Part shown: positions 1-9,910 of the stretch, one piece after another
How positions within the stretch are numbered: position 1 is the first letter of the stretch
Layout: each line of letters starts with the position of its first letter
Assembly: GCF_036588685.1 (NCBI RefSeq)
Contig: NC_086378.1
Span: 15,479,578-15,543,577 of the forward strand
Length of the DNA: 64,000 nucleotides
Source: Mytilus trossulus
Taxonomy: Eukaryota; Mollusca; Bivalvia; Mytilida; Mytilidae
Reading direction: 5' to 3'
The notes under the pieces: generated by a model
The model's input: the letters and a program-made list of their open reading frames with translations, nothing else
Database searches by the model: none
Told to the model about the DNA's origin: nothing
Made by a program: the position numbers and the translations under genes

Positions 1-483
1 CAATTACAAGTTTCAGTGAATCTATTTCATTTAATTGTTAATTCCTCTTGCCATTAACGATTTTTTCCTCACTTTCTTCGGTCTTTGTTTCCAATTATTT
101 TGATTCATGCGTAATCCTAAACATTTTTGAAGATCTTTTCTTACGCTTTAAGATTGATTTGGATCAAACTTGTAAATAATTATCCTCAGTTTATAATAGA
201 AGAAAAGTATAATATACATAGTTATATCACAATATTGTATTGTTATCAGGCCAAAAATAGATAAATTTTCATCGATAAAATGATTTCCTTCTTATGCCTT
301 TTCAGACCTGATTGGCGACCATTACTGAAATAAAATGTTCATCAGAATACACCATGTATCGTAAAAATTGATAGGAGCTATTTAATTCAGGTCTTCGATT
401 GAAATTTTGCTTAGATCAAATGTTTTAAAAGATGTTATTCGATAGTGGACATGACTTTGATACTTTATTGAAAAACATAGAAT

Positions 484-660
484 ATAAAAAAAGAAGATTG
501 GGTATGATTGCCAATGAGACAACTATCCACAAAAGACCAAAATGACACAAACATTAACAACTTCAGGTCACCATACGGCCTTCAACAATGAGCAAAGCCC
601 ATACCGCATAGTCAGCTATAAAAGGCCCCGATAAGACAATGTAAAACAATTCAAACGAGA
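484..660 (-). repeat. Dispersed mussel-type repeat copy
   Basis: This sequence recurs in reverse orientation, with divergence, near 9085-9130, 33970-34070 and 61340-61475. The shared core includes the words for 'gccaatgagacaact' and 'gtatgggc.tcgctcattgt'. I recognise it as a high-copy family in mussel genomic sequence; its class is unknown to me. Confidence 0.6.
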
Positions 661-1751
661 AAGACTACAGTTAGTGTTCATTTAGTGTATTTAAGAGCTT
701 CCAAATGAGATAAAAATAAATCTCTCCTTAATTAAGAAGAATTCCTAGCGTAAAGCTTCCTAGCTTAAAACGTATAGTGATATACCTGTATCAACTTGAT
801 GAAGTTGCAAAGTTGTGATGCACAATTAACTGGTTACTATCAGAAGATTGGAAGTTATACAAACCCTATCGCTTTTTTATGTTGGTTTAGACAAAGCTTC
901 TTTATGTTGGTTTAGACAGAGATTGTCATTGTCTACATGTATGGTAGAATAAATATATGTCTCTCGTTTAGGGGTACGAAGGGGGACCTTCTTCTGTCAT
1001 ATATTTCCTCCTCCTTCTTTCCAATACTTGACCTTTTACAATTAACACTGGTTAGAGGCAACATAAATTCGACCCATTTCTTCTTTTTATTTTAAGCTTA
1101 TTTGCGTAGTGATGTCCTTTGTTTGGTGTCTTGCTTTATTGTTACCAGTTGTGTTTTTGTCCCCGGTTTACTTTTGACACTTTGGTTTTCGCGTACTTCT
1201 TTACAATATCTGTTACAAGAAAATCTTTGGTATCGAGCCTTCCAATTTATCAGACAACAAAGACGCATTGCTTCATTTTTAGAAACGACATCAACTGGTA
1301 CAAGGAAACCTGGTTAAACCGAAAACCTGTATTAACCAAACATGCTCTTAAGCTCTATCGTATCAAATTGTATGCGTTAAGAACCTGGCATCAACCAAAA
1401 CCGAACCACATATTAAGTCCCGAAGAGGTTCTTTTTAAACAGGTTTCACTGTTCTAAGAATTATGTATTTACAGCACAACACAGAAAGGGTTAAAAAGAT
1501 TACCCCTTTGGAAAGGGCACCTGGCTTAAAAGGTCCAGAGAGCTTTGCTATCACTTCAGTATGTGTCGTCGTCTGTTGTTACCGTTTCTGAGATATCTGC
1601 AAGTTTAATAGGTACTTCTAGTAATGTGGCATTGCTGTGTAATAAAAGTTGCATTACTTCTAGTTTGAAGACTATGTTGAGGCCCTGCTCCTAGGGCATG
1701 ATCCAGCGACTTTGAATGAACTACATTTTGCAAGTTACTTTTTCTGCTAAC

Positions 1752-1997
1752 AGTAAAGGTAAAGGTAATATGTTTGGCTAGCTGAACCGTGAAGTCATTA
1801 TGTTAGATATATCATCCTTCTTTCTGAGTAGTCTGGTCCTACAGACGGATAAATTGGTTTTTTGTCGGACTAGTCATTTTAGTCCTACAGACGGATAAAT
1901 TGTTTTTTTGTCGGACTAGTCGTTTAAGTATACTTTAACTTAATGATGACTTAACGGTTCAGCTAGCAATCAAGCTAACCAAATACAAGTATATTAC
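1752..1997. repeat. Small inverted-repeat element with a tandem duplication inside
   Basis: The arms near 1779-1799 and 1948-1967 are inverted copies (ctagctgaaccgt.aagtca), and the similarity extends outward to about 1752 and 1997. Between them a ~45-bp segment beginning 'tcctacagacggataaatt' is duplicated in tandem (about 1837-1924). This fits a MITE-like or foldback element of about 245 bp. No target duplication was resolved. Confidence 0.55.
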
Positions 1998-3857
1998 TTA
2001 CACACTCGAATGTTTTGCTGTTAGTTAGTTTGATAGAAACTACTAATATTTGCTATCAAGTTACAACATCACGGTTTGTACATCTCAATTTTTCAACCAG
2101 TTTGAGGCTCGAGATTATAGTCTAGTGACTTTGAATTTATAAGCAATAATCCTGTTCATCAGATTGGTGTTTTTTTTCGAAACATATATCAGTGTCAACA
2201 ATTTATCTTTAACGTCGAGCTAGAGCTGATGACCAAATATACAATAATTCCAGGCAGAAGTTTAACGGAAGGAGAAGGTGAATGTAATATAGCCACATAT
2301 TGAGGAAAAAAACTACAAAATTACGTTTAATGGTCTGGCAATTAATGATTAATTCTCAAAATCAATCACAACCTTCGGTTTCTTTTTAATATGGAACCTT
2401 GTATAATATCATAAAAATTCATAGACTAATACAAAAGTTATTGCCCGGATACCAGAAATTCCTTTTTGTTGACCCCTATTACCTAAACTGTTTGGACAAT
2501 AACCCCCGAATACAGTCCCATCTGGTTAGTATTGCCGAACTGATGGTACAAATTAATACAAATCCATACACTTATATATACTCAAGTTTGACTACATTAC
2601 ATTCGCCTTCTCCGTCCGCTGCCCCGCAAATATTACCGTTACACTTTTCCATGAAACTTCTGTATGAAATTACTATAGGTCATGGGGATTTTCACATTCA
2701 ACCTTTTATAGTAATATTCTTTACAAAGCACAAAAATGTCGGCATTAACCTTAAAAGCTATCAAAACCTGTAAACAAGACTTTTACTATTTTTCTATAGT
2801 ACAGTTACGATACTGTTGTCGGGTAATTATGGATGGTATATTTTGGCTTTGCTATTCTTTCACTTATAGGGTCTTTGCATTGGAAATAAACAGTTATGTT
2901 CTTAAGCCAGCTTTTGACCTGCTACGGGTTATGTTCTTCTTATATATTTTATGATGGTATGATACTAAACAAAAAAAGGGAAGAATTGAGCTTGATATTC
3001 ATATGGTGAAAACATAATCTTTCAATCATTTTAATTGAGGTCTAGAGCTGGCATGTCAGTAACTGCTAGTAGTCATTTATGTATAATTGTCATTTTGTTT
3101 TCTGCTCTTTGGTCAGGTTGTTGTCTCTTTGTCAGATTCCCCATTTCTATTCTCAGTTTTATCAAGATATAGCCTGGGAAACCAAATGAATTCGGACGAC
3201 TATGACGACACGGTCGTTACATTAAGTCAATTAATGACTTAAATTGTAAATTCATCCCTTATTGGAGTAATTGTCATTAACAGATGCTGTTTACCGAATG
3301 TTGCGTTTTTTTTGGGGCAAAAACTGTGATGATTGTAATCATAAAACGGCATGTCGCATAGTAAGAGTATTACTAGTAATTCTATTCTTTATTACTTTGA
3401 GCAAATGATGCTCATCAGTACAATGTGCTTTAGGTATCATATATCACAGCATCACTGATGAAAGATATACACACCTAAAATTACGGGTCTTATCTTAATA
3501 AAAAAATACTATTCCGGCTTCTTGTAATTTCAATTGACAAATATCACGAAGATGTCTAAACAATACTTAATTCATGAAATGAGAAAAAAAATCGAAAGCT
3601 TGTAGTCAATTTCATATTATAATACTTTGATTTTGGAATTTGGTAAAACTTTAATACATTCTTTTCGGTGTCGGGTACTTCATGTGATGTGGAATATAAT
3701 CTTACTCCGTGTCACCAGATGACCCCATTTTTTTCATGTTCTATGCTATTGCATGGAACGTTGCCTCATTGACGCATGCCAAATAATCCGATTGTCTGTG
3801 CATGCTAAAACATTTTTGAAGTTGTATATTATTATGTTAAATGTAATTGTAGAGAGA

Positions 3858-3863
3858 TTTATT
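3858..3863 (-). promoter_or_regulatory. Polyadenylation signal (AATAAA) of the integrase-core gene
   Basis: AATAAA on the minus strand, about 50 bases downstream of the stop codon of the integrase-core gene; a normal distance for a eukaryotic 3' end. Confidence 0.5.
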
Positions 3864-3910
3864 TTAGTAAATTTATAAATAAATATAATATTAATAAAAC
3901 CAATATTGAA

Positions 3911-4231
3911 TTATAAATTTTGTTTTATTATATCTCTCATTTGTAAATAAAGTGTGGCTCTGTCATAGGGGTCTCTTGTTTTTGTCCAGCTGTTTTCCTC
4001 CATTAATATGTTAGCCAGGTCCAAAATGTCATTGTCACAGTCTGAATCTTCGAAGTCACACTCCTCGGCACAAGCATTTAGTTCGACATTGTCCAAAGGT
4101 AGTGAATAATCCTCGGTGCCTTTCAAAAAAGGTGCCTGGTATAAGACCATTGGACGCCCGTTTATGTCGCAATGCTTCGATTTGCGAATTCGGTGTGCAT
4201 TCCATGTTTCAACGACATTTTCAAGCTCTCT
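3911..4231 (-). CDS. Exon 2 of the integrase-core gene
   Basis: This exon encodes 106 residues and the stop codon. It starts RELENVVETW directly after the acceptor and is acidic in the middle (CDFEDSDCDNDILDL). It completes the C-terminal part that follows the catalytic core in this family. The reading frame open upstream of 4231 is intron. Confidence 0.75.
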   Translation of the reverse strand, partial: RELENVVETWNAHRIRKSKHCDINGRPMVLYQAPFLKGTEDYSLPLDNVELNACAEECDFEDSDCDNDILDLANILMEENSWTKTRDPYDRATLYLQMRDIIKQNL

Positions 4232-6061
4232 CTGAAATAGAAATAACTTGATAAAAGTGGTGTTAAAATGCATTCTCTTCGATTAAAATCTAATTTGTTT
4301 AATGAAGACACGTGCAGTTAATAGCGACACATCTGGATGTAACTTGATGAAAAAGAAATAAATTACAGAAATAGCAATTGCGGATTTTATGATCGCCAAA
4401 AAATGTGTGGTCGTTTTTGTAGTACTTTGAGGCGTTTTTTTCTACATGGCACCGTGAAGTAACTGTATTTCTTCTTCACGGACCTACCTGAAATTATATC
4501 AGAATGCATTTATTTTGTTTGTATGACGATTTTGGGATTAATGAAATTAGTAGGATTATTTTCTAATAAGTAGATGTGTATGTTGTTACGACGCGTCATG
4601 CGCTTCTTGAAAAATTTCAATGTCATCTAAAATTACAATCATTGAGTTCCTTAACTTGTTTGCACACAAATTACCCACAGTCAGACGCCAAAGACTGTCT
4701 TATAGATAGGTGTTTTTTTCTGGCATGGAACCTTTTTTTCATGCAATTTACGTTCGCCTTTTTTTTCTATTCATTTCACAATAACTTTTAAGCAAGTAGA
4801 TTTAAGCTCGCGCTATATCTTTTTTGTGAGATAAAAAGGGGATTGGGGTAAATTAGAACAATGCTGTTTATAATTTGAGAACTTATAGTTAAAGTCAGAT
4901 TTAGATGGGATTTTTTTTTTTGCGATAAGAATCCTTATGAAATTCCTGTTTAAATTTCATTTAACCGTTCTAACATAGCTTTTTTTTGTTTGTTTCAGAG
5001 ATAAAAGGGTCAAAAGATAATTACAAGGTTGCAAATTTTTTGGACGAAAACATTGCCAGTTTAAGTCTTTATGTCTTTACGACTTTTTTTATATAAAATG
5101 TCTCTTTCAAGTACGTTTTTATACTGAAACATATAACATGTTAAAAGTATATCAAATTAAGCGTTTGGAATAGTTCTTCGTTGTTTCGTTTTGATTTAAG
5201 ATGATATTTATATATCATATTCTATCTTACTCTGATAATATCCATGAAAAAATATTGTATCAGACTTTTATCGATGAAGTCGCCTGTGAAGTAGCCGTCT
5301 TGTTTCATCTGTTCAAAGAATTCCATCCAAAATTGTACACATTCTTTTCTAAGTATTCCCCACCAGCTCTCTATACGTTGATTGTGTTGACTTGTTCCAT
5401 AGAGAAAAGCTGTTCTGCTTCCAGGACCATTCCTCCTTAAGAATGACTGCATTTCAGCAATATAACTGTTTTCGGTTCCCATGTCTGATCGTATTGAATG
5501 TGGTACCCTTTCTAAAGAAGTCAAAGCCTCTACATAAAATATCGCTACAATTCGTGGGTTATTATTGCTTCTACCAACACGTAACCAAATTATAAACCTT
5601 GAAAACCCATCTATACATCCGTTGACACAAATTCCATACGGTTTTAACTTATCATATGAGTCAATGTGCCATATGTAGTTGGGACCCTTGGATCTATAGT
5701 GCCTTCTTTTTAGTTTGCGCTTAACTCTCGCAGCAACGCCAGAAGGATCCAATATGCCTAATAGGATTCTTACCATCTCCTTTTGGACAATAAAACCATT
5801 CTGTAAGCATCTCGAATGCATCCAACGGTATCCATGGAGACAACCAGATGACTTTAGTTGTTCGAAGATAAACATAGCAACTTGGAAAACATCCGAAAAA
5901 TTCTTTCGTCTGTACAATCCATACGAAGCTAAGCGTCTTTTCAAAGTTCTCATAGATAAAATAACATTATGTCTTTGGGCCAACAAACCAATAATTTCTT
6001 CATATTGCAAACCTAGGCTAAAGTAGGTTGAAATAATGATAGCTAAATCATTTGTGGTCAT
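3911..6061 (-). CDS. Integrase-core (DDE) domain protein, two coding exons
   Basis: Coding exons are 6061-5231 and 4231-3911, joined by a 999-bp phase-0 intron (donor GTAAGA, acceptor TTTCAG). The model gives 383 residues. An N-terminal helix-turn-helix-like segment (about 20-52) precedes an RNase H-fold integrase core with candidate catalytic residues D134 (HIDSYDKL), D193 (SDMGTEN) and E231 (RIESWW); the last two are 37 residues apart. The second exon encodes a tail with ELENVVETWNAHRIR, typical of the stand-alone integrase-core proteins common in molluscs and cnidarians. Such proteins derive from mobile elements; whether this copy is active or domesticated cannot be told, as I saw no terminal repeats around it. 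An acceptor-like TTACAG sits just upstream of the first ATG (6061), so a further 5' exon is possible. The frame is intact with no internal stops. Confidence 0.8.
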
Positions 6062-6915
6062 GATTATTTGATCTGACACCTGTAATAAAGTAAGCTGTTT
6101 AAAATGTGACTACTTCAATTCAAAGATTTGTAAACTAGTATTACTATCGAGCATCGTGGGTCAAATGTTAATCCTAAATGAGTATAATTGATCACAGTGA
6201 CTAATGACTGGCGATAAGTATCGCTAAAGAAACGAAAATAAGGTTTTCATCTTTGATGTGTCGTCATAGTAATAATCTATTTGTTACGGGTGTGGACCCC
6301 CCTTTTTAAAATGTCTGAATCCGCCCCTAGGATAAAATTTGGTATCAATGCCAGACGGCCGTTTCGTCTAAATTGTGGCTAGTTTATACAGCCATAACTA
6401 AGGCCATAAACTTAGTATTGACTAGTTTTGGTACTCGATGAACATCGTTTCAATATCCTCTCAGTGACGTCGATGGTAATAAGATATACCGCCTATCTAA
6501 TACACCAAAATGTTAAATGTTTATATGTATCAAGTTAAGCAGCAAATAAGGAACGGTGTAATATGATACCCGTAGCCCATTCACGACACAATAATTTACA
6601 CGACAGAAATAACATAACTTGAGTGTCAGTGCATTAAAACAAACTAAGTGTACCCCGGGGACCCTCTTACGAACAAATAACCCGTTTACATTGGAATTCA
6701 TAAAAAAGGAATAGGAATTATAAGTTTCTTATTAAATAGTAACTTCGTTTTACACACTGTTCCTAATTACTTTTCTCTGAATTAATACAGTCAGTAAAAT
6801 TCTACCTATGTTAAAAATTACCTTAATTTATAGAATGTTTGTCCGGCAGGATCGCCTTCCATAAAGCATAGTGTGCCCATGCTATGAACACGTGTAACTA
6901 TTGATTACAATATAC

Positions 6916-7107
6916 TAACTCGTGCGCACAAGTTGTGTAACTTGTGCGCACAAGTTTGTAACTCGTGCGCGCAAGTTATTTAACTTGTGCGCACAAGATA
7001 GTAACTCGTGCGCACAAGTTGTGTAACTTGTGCGCACAAGATAGTAACTTGTGCGCACAAGATAGTAACTTGTGCGCGCAAGTTGGTAACTTGTGCGCAC
7101 AAGTTGA
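6916..7107. repeat. Minisatellite of palindromic 21-22 bp units
   Basis: About nine units are each centred on the perfect palindrome CTTGTGCGCACAAG (or variants with CTCG or CGCGCA), followed by a T-rich run. Each unit can fold on itself and units can pair with each other. Because of the periodicity, frames are open on both strands and give meaningless repetitive peptides. Confidence 0.9.
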
Positions 7108-7319
7108 ATTTTTTTTTTTTGCATGGCACTCCAGGGCTTCCGTACTATTCTGATGAAACTTTGCTTATAAAAAAAACACCATTATTATAACAGTGAAACG
7201 CCAACTTTAAATACACACCGCTTTTAATGTCGGTTTTGAACTGTCAGACTGAGGTTTATCTTTTAAATTATTTTAACCATTTCAAGATACGTTACTTAGT
7301 GTTGCGAAAGAGAATATGA

Positions 7320-7760
7320 ATTTTGATCTGTTTCCTGGGGCCGTAAGCATTTGAAATCCGAAGATGTATAAGTACCAAAACCGTTGAAGAGCTATATGTA
7401 AAAAACATCCTAATTTAAATAGCCAATTCATCTAAGCCAACATTGCTTGAGAGAGTTGAAAACATAGTTTCTTAATAATTTCAAAATTTACAAACGGACA
7501 ATTTTAGTAAAGTTTGTTAAATCATGCCAGTACCGAAATACTGACTACTGAGCTGATAATACCCTCGGGCACTGATCGTCCACCAACAGAGGCATCGACC
7601 TGGTGATGTAAAAATTGAAAATAATACGTTTGATAATTTTTTGCGTCCGAAGCGCTTTTCTGGATTTACCTTCATCAGGAATACTCAAAGCCAAACATTC
7701 GAAATCCGAAGATGTATAAGTACCGAAACCGTTGAAGAGCTATATATGTCAGTAAGAACA
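7320..7760. repeat. Dispersed repeat copy ('cgaagcgcttttctggatttacc' family)
   Basis: This copy shares long blocks with 20828-21240 and 61060-61215, including 'gaaatccgaagatgtataag' and 'accgttgaagagctata'. The block with 'ctgatgatacc..cgg' is also related to 49570-49750. Internal blocks are duplicated within this copy (near 7350 and 7700). Confidence 0.7.
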
Positions 7761-8030
7761 TTACTATATGTACTCCCCCCCTTAGAATCGGAGATGTGTC
7801 TCTTCTAGGAACTGCTCCTCTGTCTGCAATATATAGTTGAAAATTTACAAATAAAAATGGTGAAGATGATTAAAGCCATTACATCGCATTCAATATCCAT
7901 GTTATATTCATATAAAGTACTAGGATAGAAAATATCAGTACATTTTGATCTTCTGTTTAAAAATTGAGCATAAGAACACTTCAATGTCCCATTGTGGTTA
8001 ATGTTAAAATTTCTGTATCATCTGCTTCAG

Positions 8031-8883
8031 GTTCATCAAATCCAACTGGTCAGAAGGAGTCAGGTAAGAATAACCAAAAATTAAACGTAAGTTCCATACT
8101 CAATACTAATGTGTGTATTCAATCTCATTAAACTAAGTCAAATTGACAACGACACAAAAAAGACTAAAACTAGACATATCATACAACGCTCAAGATTAAG
8201 CAAAACGAACAAACAAAAATATTATGCTGATCCCAGGTGCCCGGGTTTTAAATAGATCACGCTCCACATTTAGCACTCGTTCTTTGGGCAGTTTTTTGAA
8301 ACGTTTTCGACCGAAGCAGTGTTACCCAGAACAGATTCGGACAGCTCTACCCTGGAACGGGTTTAGACATTTCTACATTATAAAAGGTATGGACAATTCT
8401 ATATTAGGACTGATTCTGACAGACTGATCTTAAATCATATCCTCACAGTTCATTTTTGTAGCAAAAGTGGAAAGTAATAACATTCTGACAATTCTACCCT
8501 AGAAAAGATTTTGACAGTTCCACCCTAGAACAAACCTGGATAGTTCTTACGCAAAATTGGTTCCTTAATGTCAGTTTTACCATCGTATGGAAGAACTGTC
8601 ATACGATAATTCTAAAGGGAAGCTGAACAGATTACAACTTTCAAAACCAGAACCCCACTAATAATACATCAATATTCACATGTAGCTAGTGATTTAATAA
8701 TACGTACAGTTTGTGCTCAAAGAGCATATTTTTTTAAGATACAGTGACTCTTTATTTATTTTAATTACAGAAACCTCCAATGGTGGACTGATAGCTGGCA
8801 TAGTAGTTGGCTGCGTTTTATTAGTAGTAATAATTGCAATACTATGTTATGCACGAATAACAGAGACACTTTGTTTTTCATAA
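8031..8883 (+). CDS. 3' end of a single-pass membrane protein gene (partial)
   Basis: Two exons are visible: 8031-8063 (33 bp, phase 1 to 1, acceptor CTTCAG, donor GTAAGA) and 8771-8883 (acceptor ATTACAG, stop TAA at 8881-8883). Joined, they read GSSNPTGQKES, then ETSNGG, then a membrane helix LIAGIVVGCVLLVVIIAIL, then a very short tail CYARITETLCFS. AATAAA follows at 8973. This is the C-terminus of a type I or multidomain surface protein with almost no cytoplasmic tail. The extracellular part lies upstream; I could not identify earlier exons in 6.1-8.0 kb or left of 3.9 kb, so the family is unknown. If the gene extends to the left edge, the integrase gene would sit inside one of its introns on the opposite strand. 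Confidence 0.6.
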
Positions 8884-8972
8884 GTGTTCTGCTTCATTAC
8901 CTTATAAATACTGTAATTTCATATTAAAAATAATATTTGTGACAAGAATTTAAAATGTGTATAACATCTAGG

Positions 8973-8978
8973 AATAAA
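8973..8978 (+). promoter_or_regulatory. Polyadenylation signal (AATAAA) of the membrane protein gene
   Basis: AATAAA, 90 bases after the stop codon at 8881-8883. It supports the membrane-helix exon being the last exon. Confidence 0.5.
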
Positions 8979-9648
8979 CAATACATGAACATGGTGGTCG
9001 TCTTTTCTTTGTACATTTATATTAAGGCCGTCAATTTATCTCGTTTGAATTATTTTACATTTGTCATTTCGCCCTTTTATACATGTAGCTGACTATGTGG
9101 TATGGGCTTCGCTCATTGTTAAAGACTGCATTGTAACAAATAGTTTTAAATTCCATTATATTGACAACGATGTGTGAATAAGACAAACAGAAATTGAAGA
9201 GTTGTCATAAAAGGTTGTTGAATTTCATTAATATTTTTGTCTTTATTGAGACACGAAAAAATTATTATTTATCTAGGTTTAACATTTTCCAATGGATTAT
9301 CATTAAACTGTTTGTTGATTTTACAGCCATGAAGACCCTGACGACACTGTATCTATAATTAGTTTATCTTCTGGGAAATGTACTTTGGATGCTTGACGAC
9401 AAAGCAGATGACTGGACGTTGCCTTGAATGATTTTTACTGCGCATGCGTTACAGAATAATTGTGGATGAAAAGTAAAATTAATCAGTATAATGATTTGAT
9501 CAATCAAATCTTCAAAAATTCCACCAATAAAGAGAATTGTCTCGGAAAATGTTGTCCAATCGTAATTTATGGTACACATTGTCTGGTTTATGCTAATATT
9601 ATGTTCGAATACGGAACAGATCAAAATAAATGACGACGGTGTTAGTTT

Positions 9649-9654
9649 TTTATT
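9649..9654 (-). promoter_or_regulatory. Polyadenylation signal (AATAAA) of the carboxylesterase gene
   Basis: AATAAA on the minus strand, about 70 bases downstream of the esterase stop codon. Confidence 0.55.
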
Positions 9655-9723
9655 GTTTCAAAAGTTAACGGACGACAAGTGATGAGAAAAGCTTAACTGG
9701 CCTTAAAGACCAGAGCTTTTGTC

Positions 9724-9910
9724 TTACAATTCGTCATGTTCTTTTCTGTTATCATCTATCTCAATTAGTGTGTATATATCTGACCATAGTTCAGACGTCT
9801 CCATTTTGTAGAAACTTTGAAGAACTGTTGGGATATCGAAGTTTAAATACATTCGTCCGCTCAAATCAAATGGTATCCAGAACATCGATCCAGGTCCACC
9901 TATTGGTCTA
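9724..9910 (-). CDS. Terminal exon of the carboxylesterase, encoding the HDEL end
   Basis: This exon encodes 61 residues beginning RPIGGPGSMFWIPFDL and ending NRKEHDEL then TAA. The first base completes the split glycine codon of exon 1. It supplies the C-terminal strand-helix part of the hydrolase fold that usually follows the 'YWTSFAKSG' segment. Confidence 0.85.

Larger units (their letters stand above)
1..3910. other. Gene-free stretch with repeats
   Basis: No gene is supported here. The sequence is AT-rich and contains a dispersed repeat near 484-660, a small inverted-repeat element near 1752-1997, and a short fragment near 3100-3165 related to the same mussel repeat family found around 35195-35260. 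Two open frames (1119-1457 and 2399-2773) lack recognisable domains or convincing splice signals and were not accepted. Confidence 0.6.
6062..8030. other. Gene-free stretch with repeats
   Basis: No coding exon was identified. The stretch holds a palindromic minisatellite (6916-7107), a dispersed repeat (7320-7760) and, near 6290-6330, a fragment of the 'aatccgcccct' MITE family also present at 18191-18320. It may be intron of the plus-strand membrane protein gene that ends at 8883. Confidence 0.5.

Noticed and set aside
1119..1457. 112-codon open frame, plus strand
   Set aside because: No recognisable domain, no splice or promoter context, overlaps another open frame in a different phase.
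2399..2773. 124-codon open frame, plus strand
   Set aside because: It begins at a non-ATG codon, has no recognisable motif and has a low-complexity composition; no splice sites that would link it to a gene.
6915..7190. Repetitive frames on both strands (LVRTSYYLVRTS and similar)
   Set aside because: Product of the palindromic 21-22 bp minisatellite; it also does not resemble a CRISPR array, having no constant repeat with unique spacers.
8224..8427. 67-codon open frame, plus strand
   Set aside because: It lies in the intron between the two exons of the membrane protein gene and overlaps dispersed-repeat sequence.
9327..9396. Possible extra cytoplasmic exon (HEDPDDTVSIISLSSGKC) after an acceptor at 9326
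   Set aside because: It would need a phase-2 donor in the 8771 exon, and I could find no GT there in that phase. A polyadenylation signal also intervenes at 8973.
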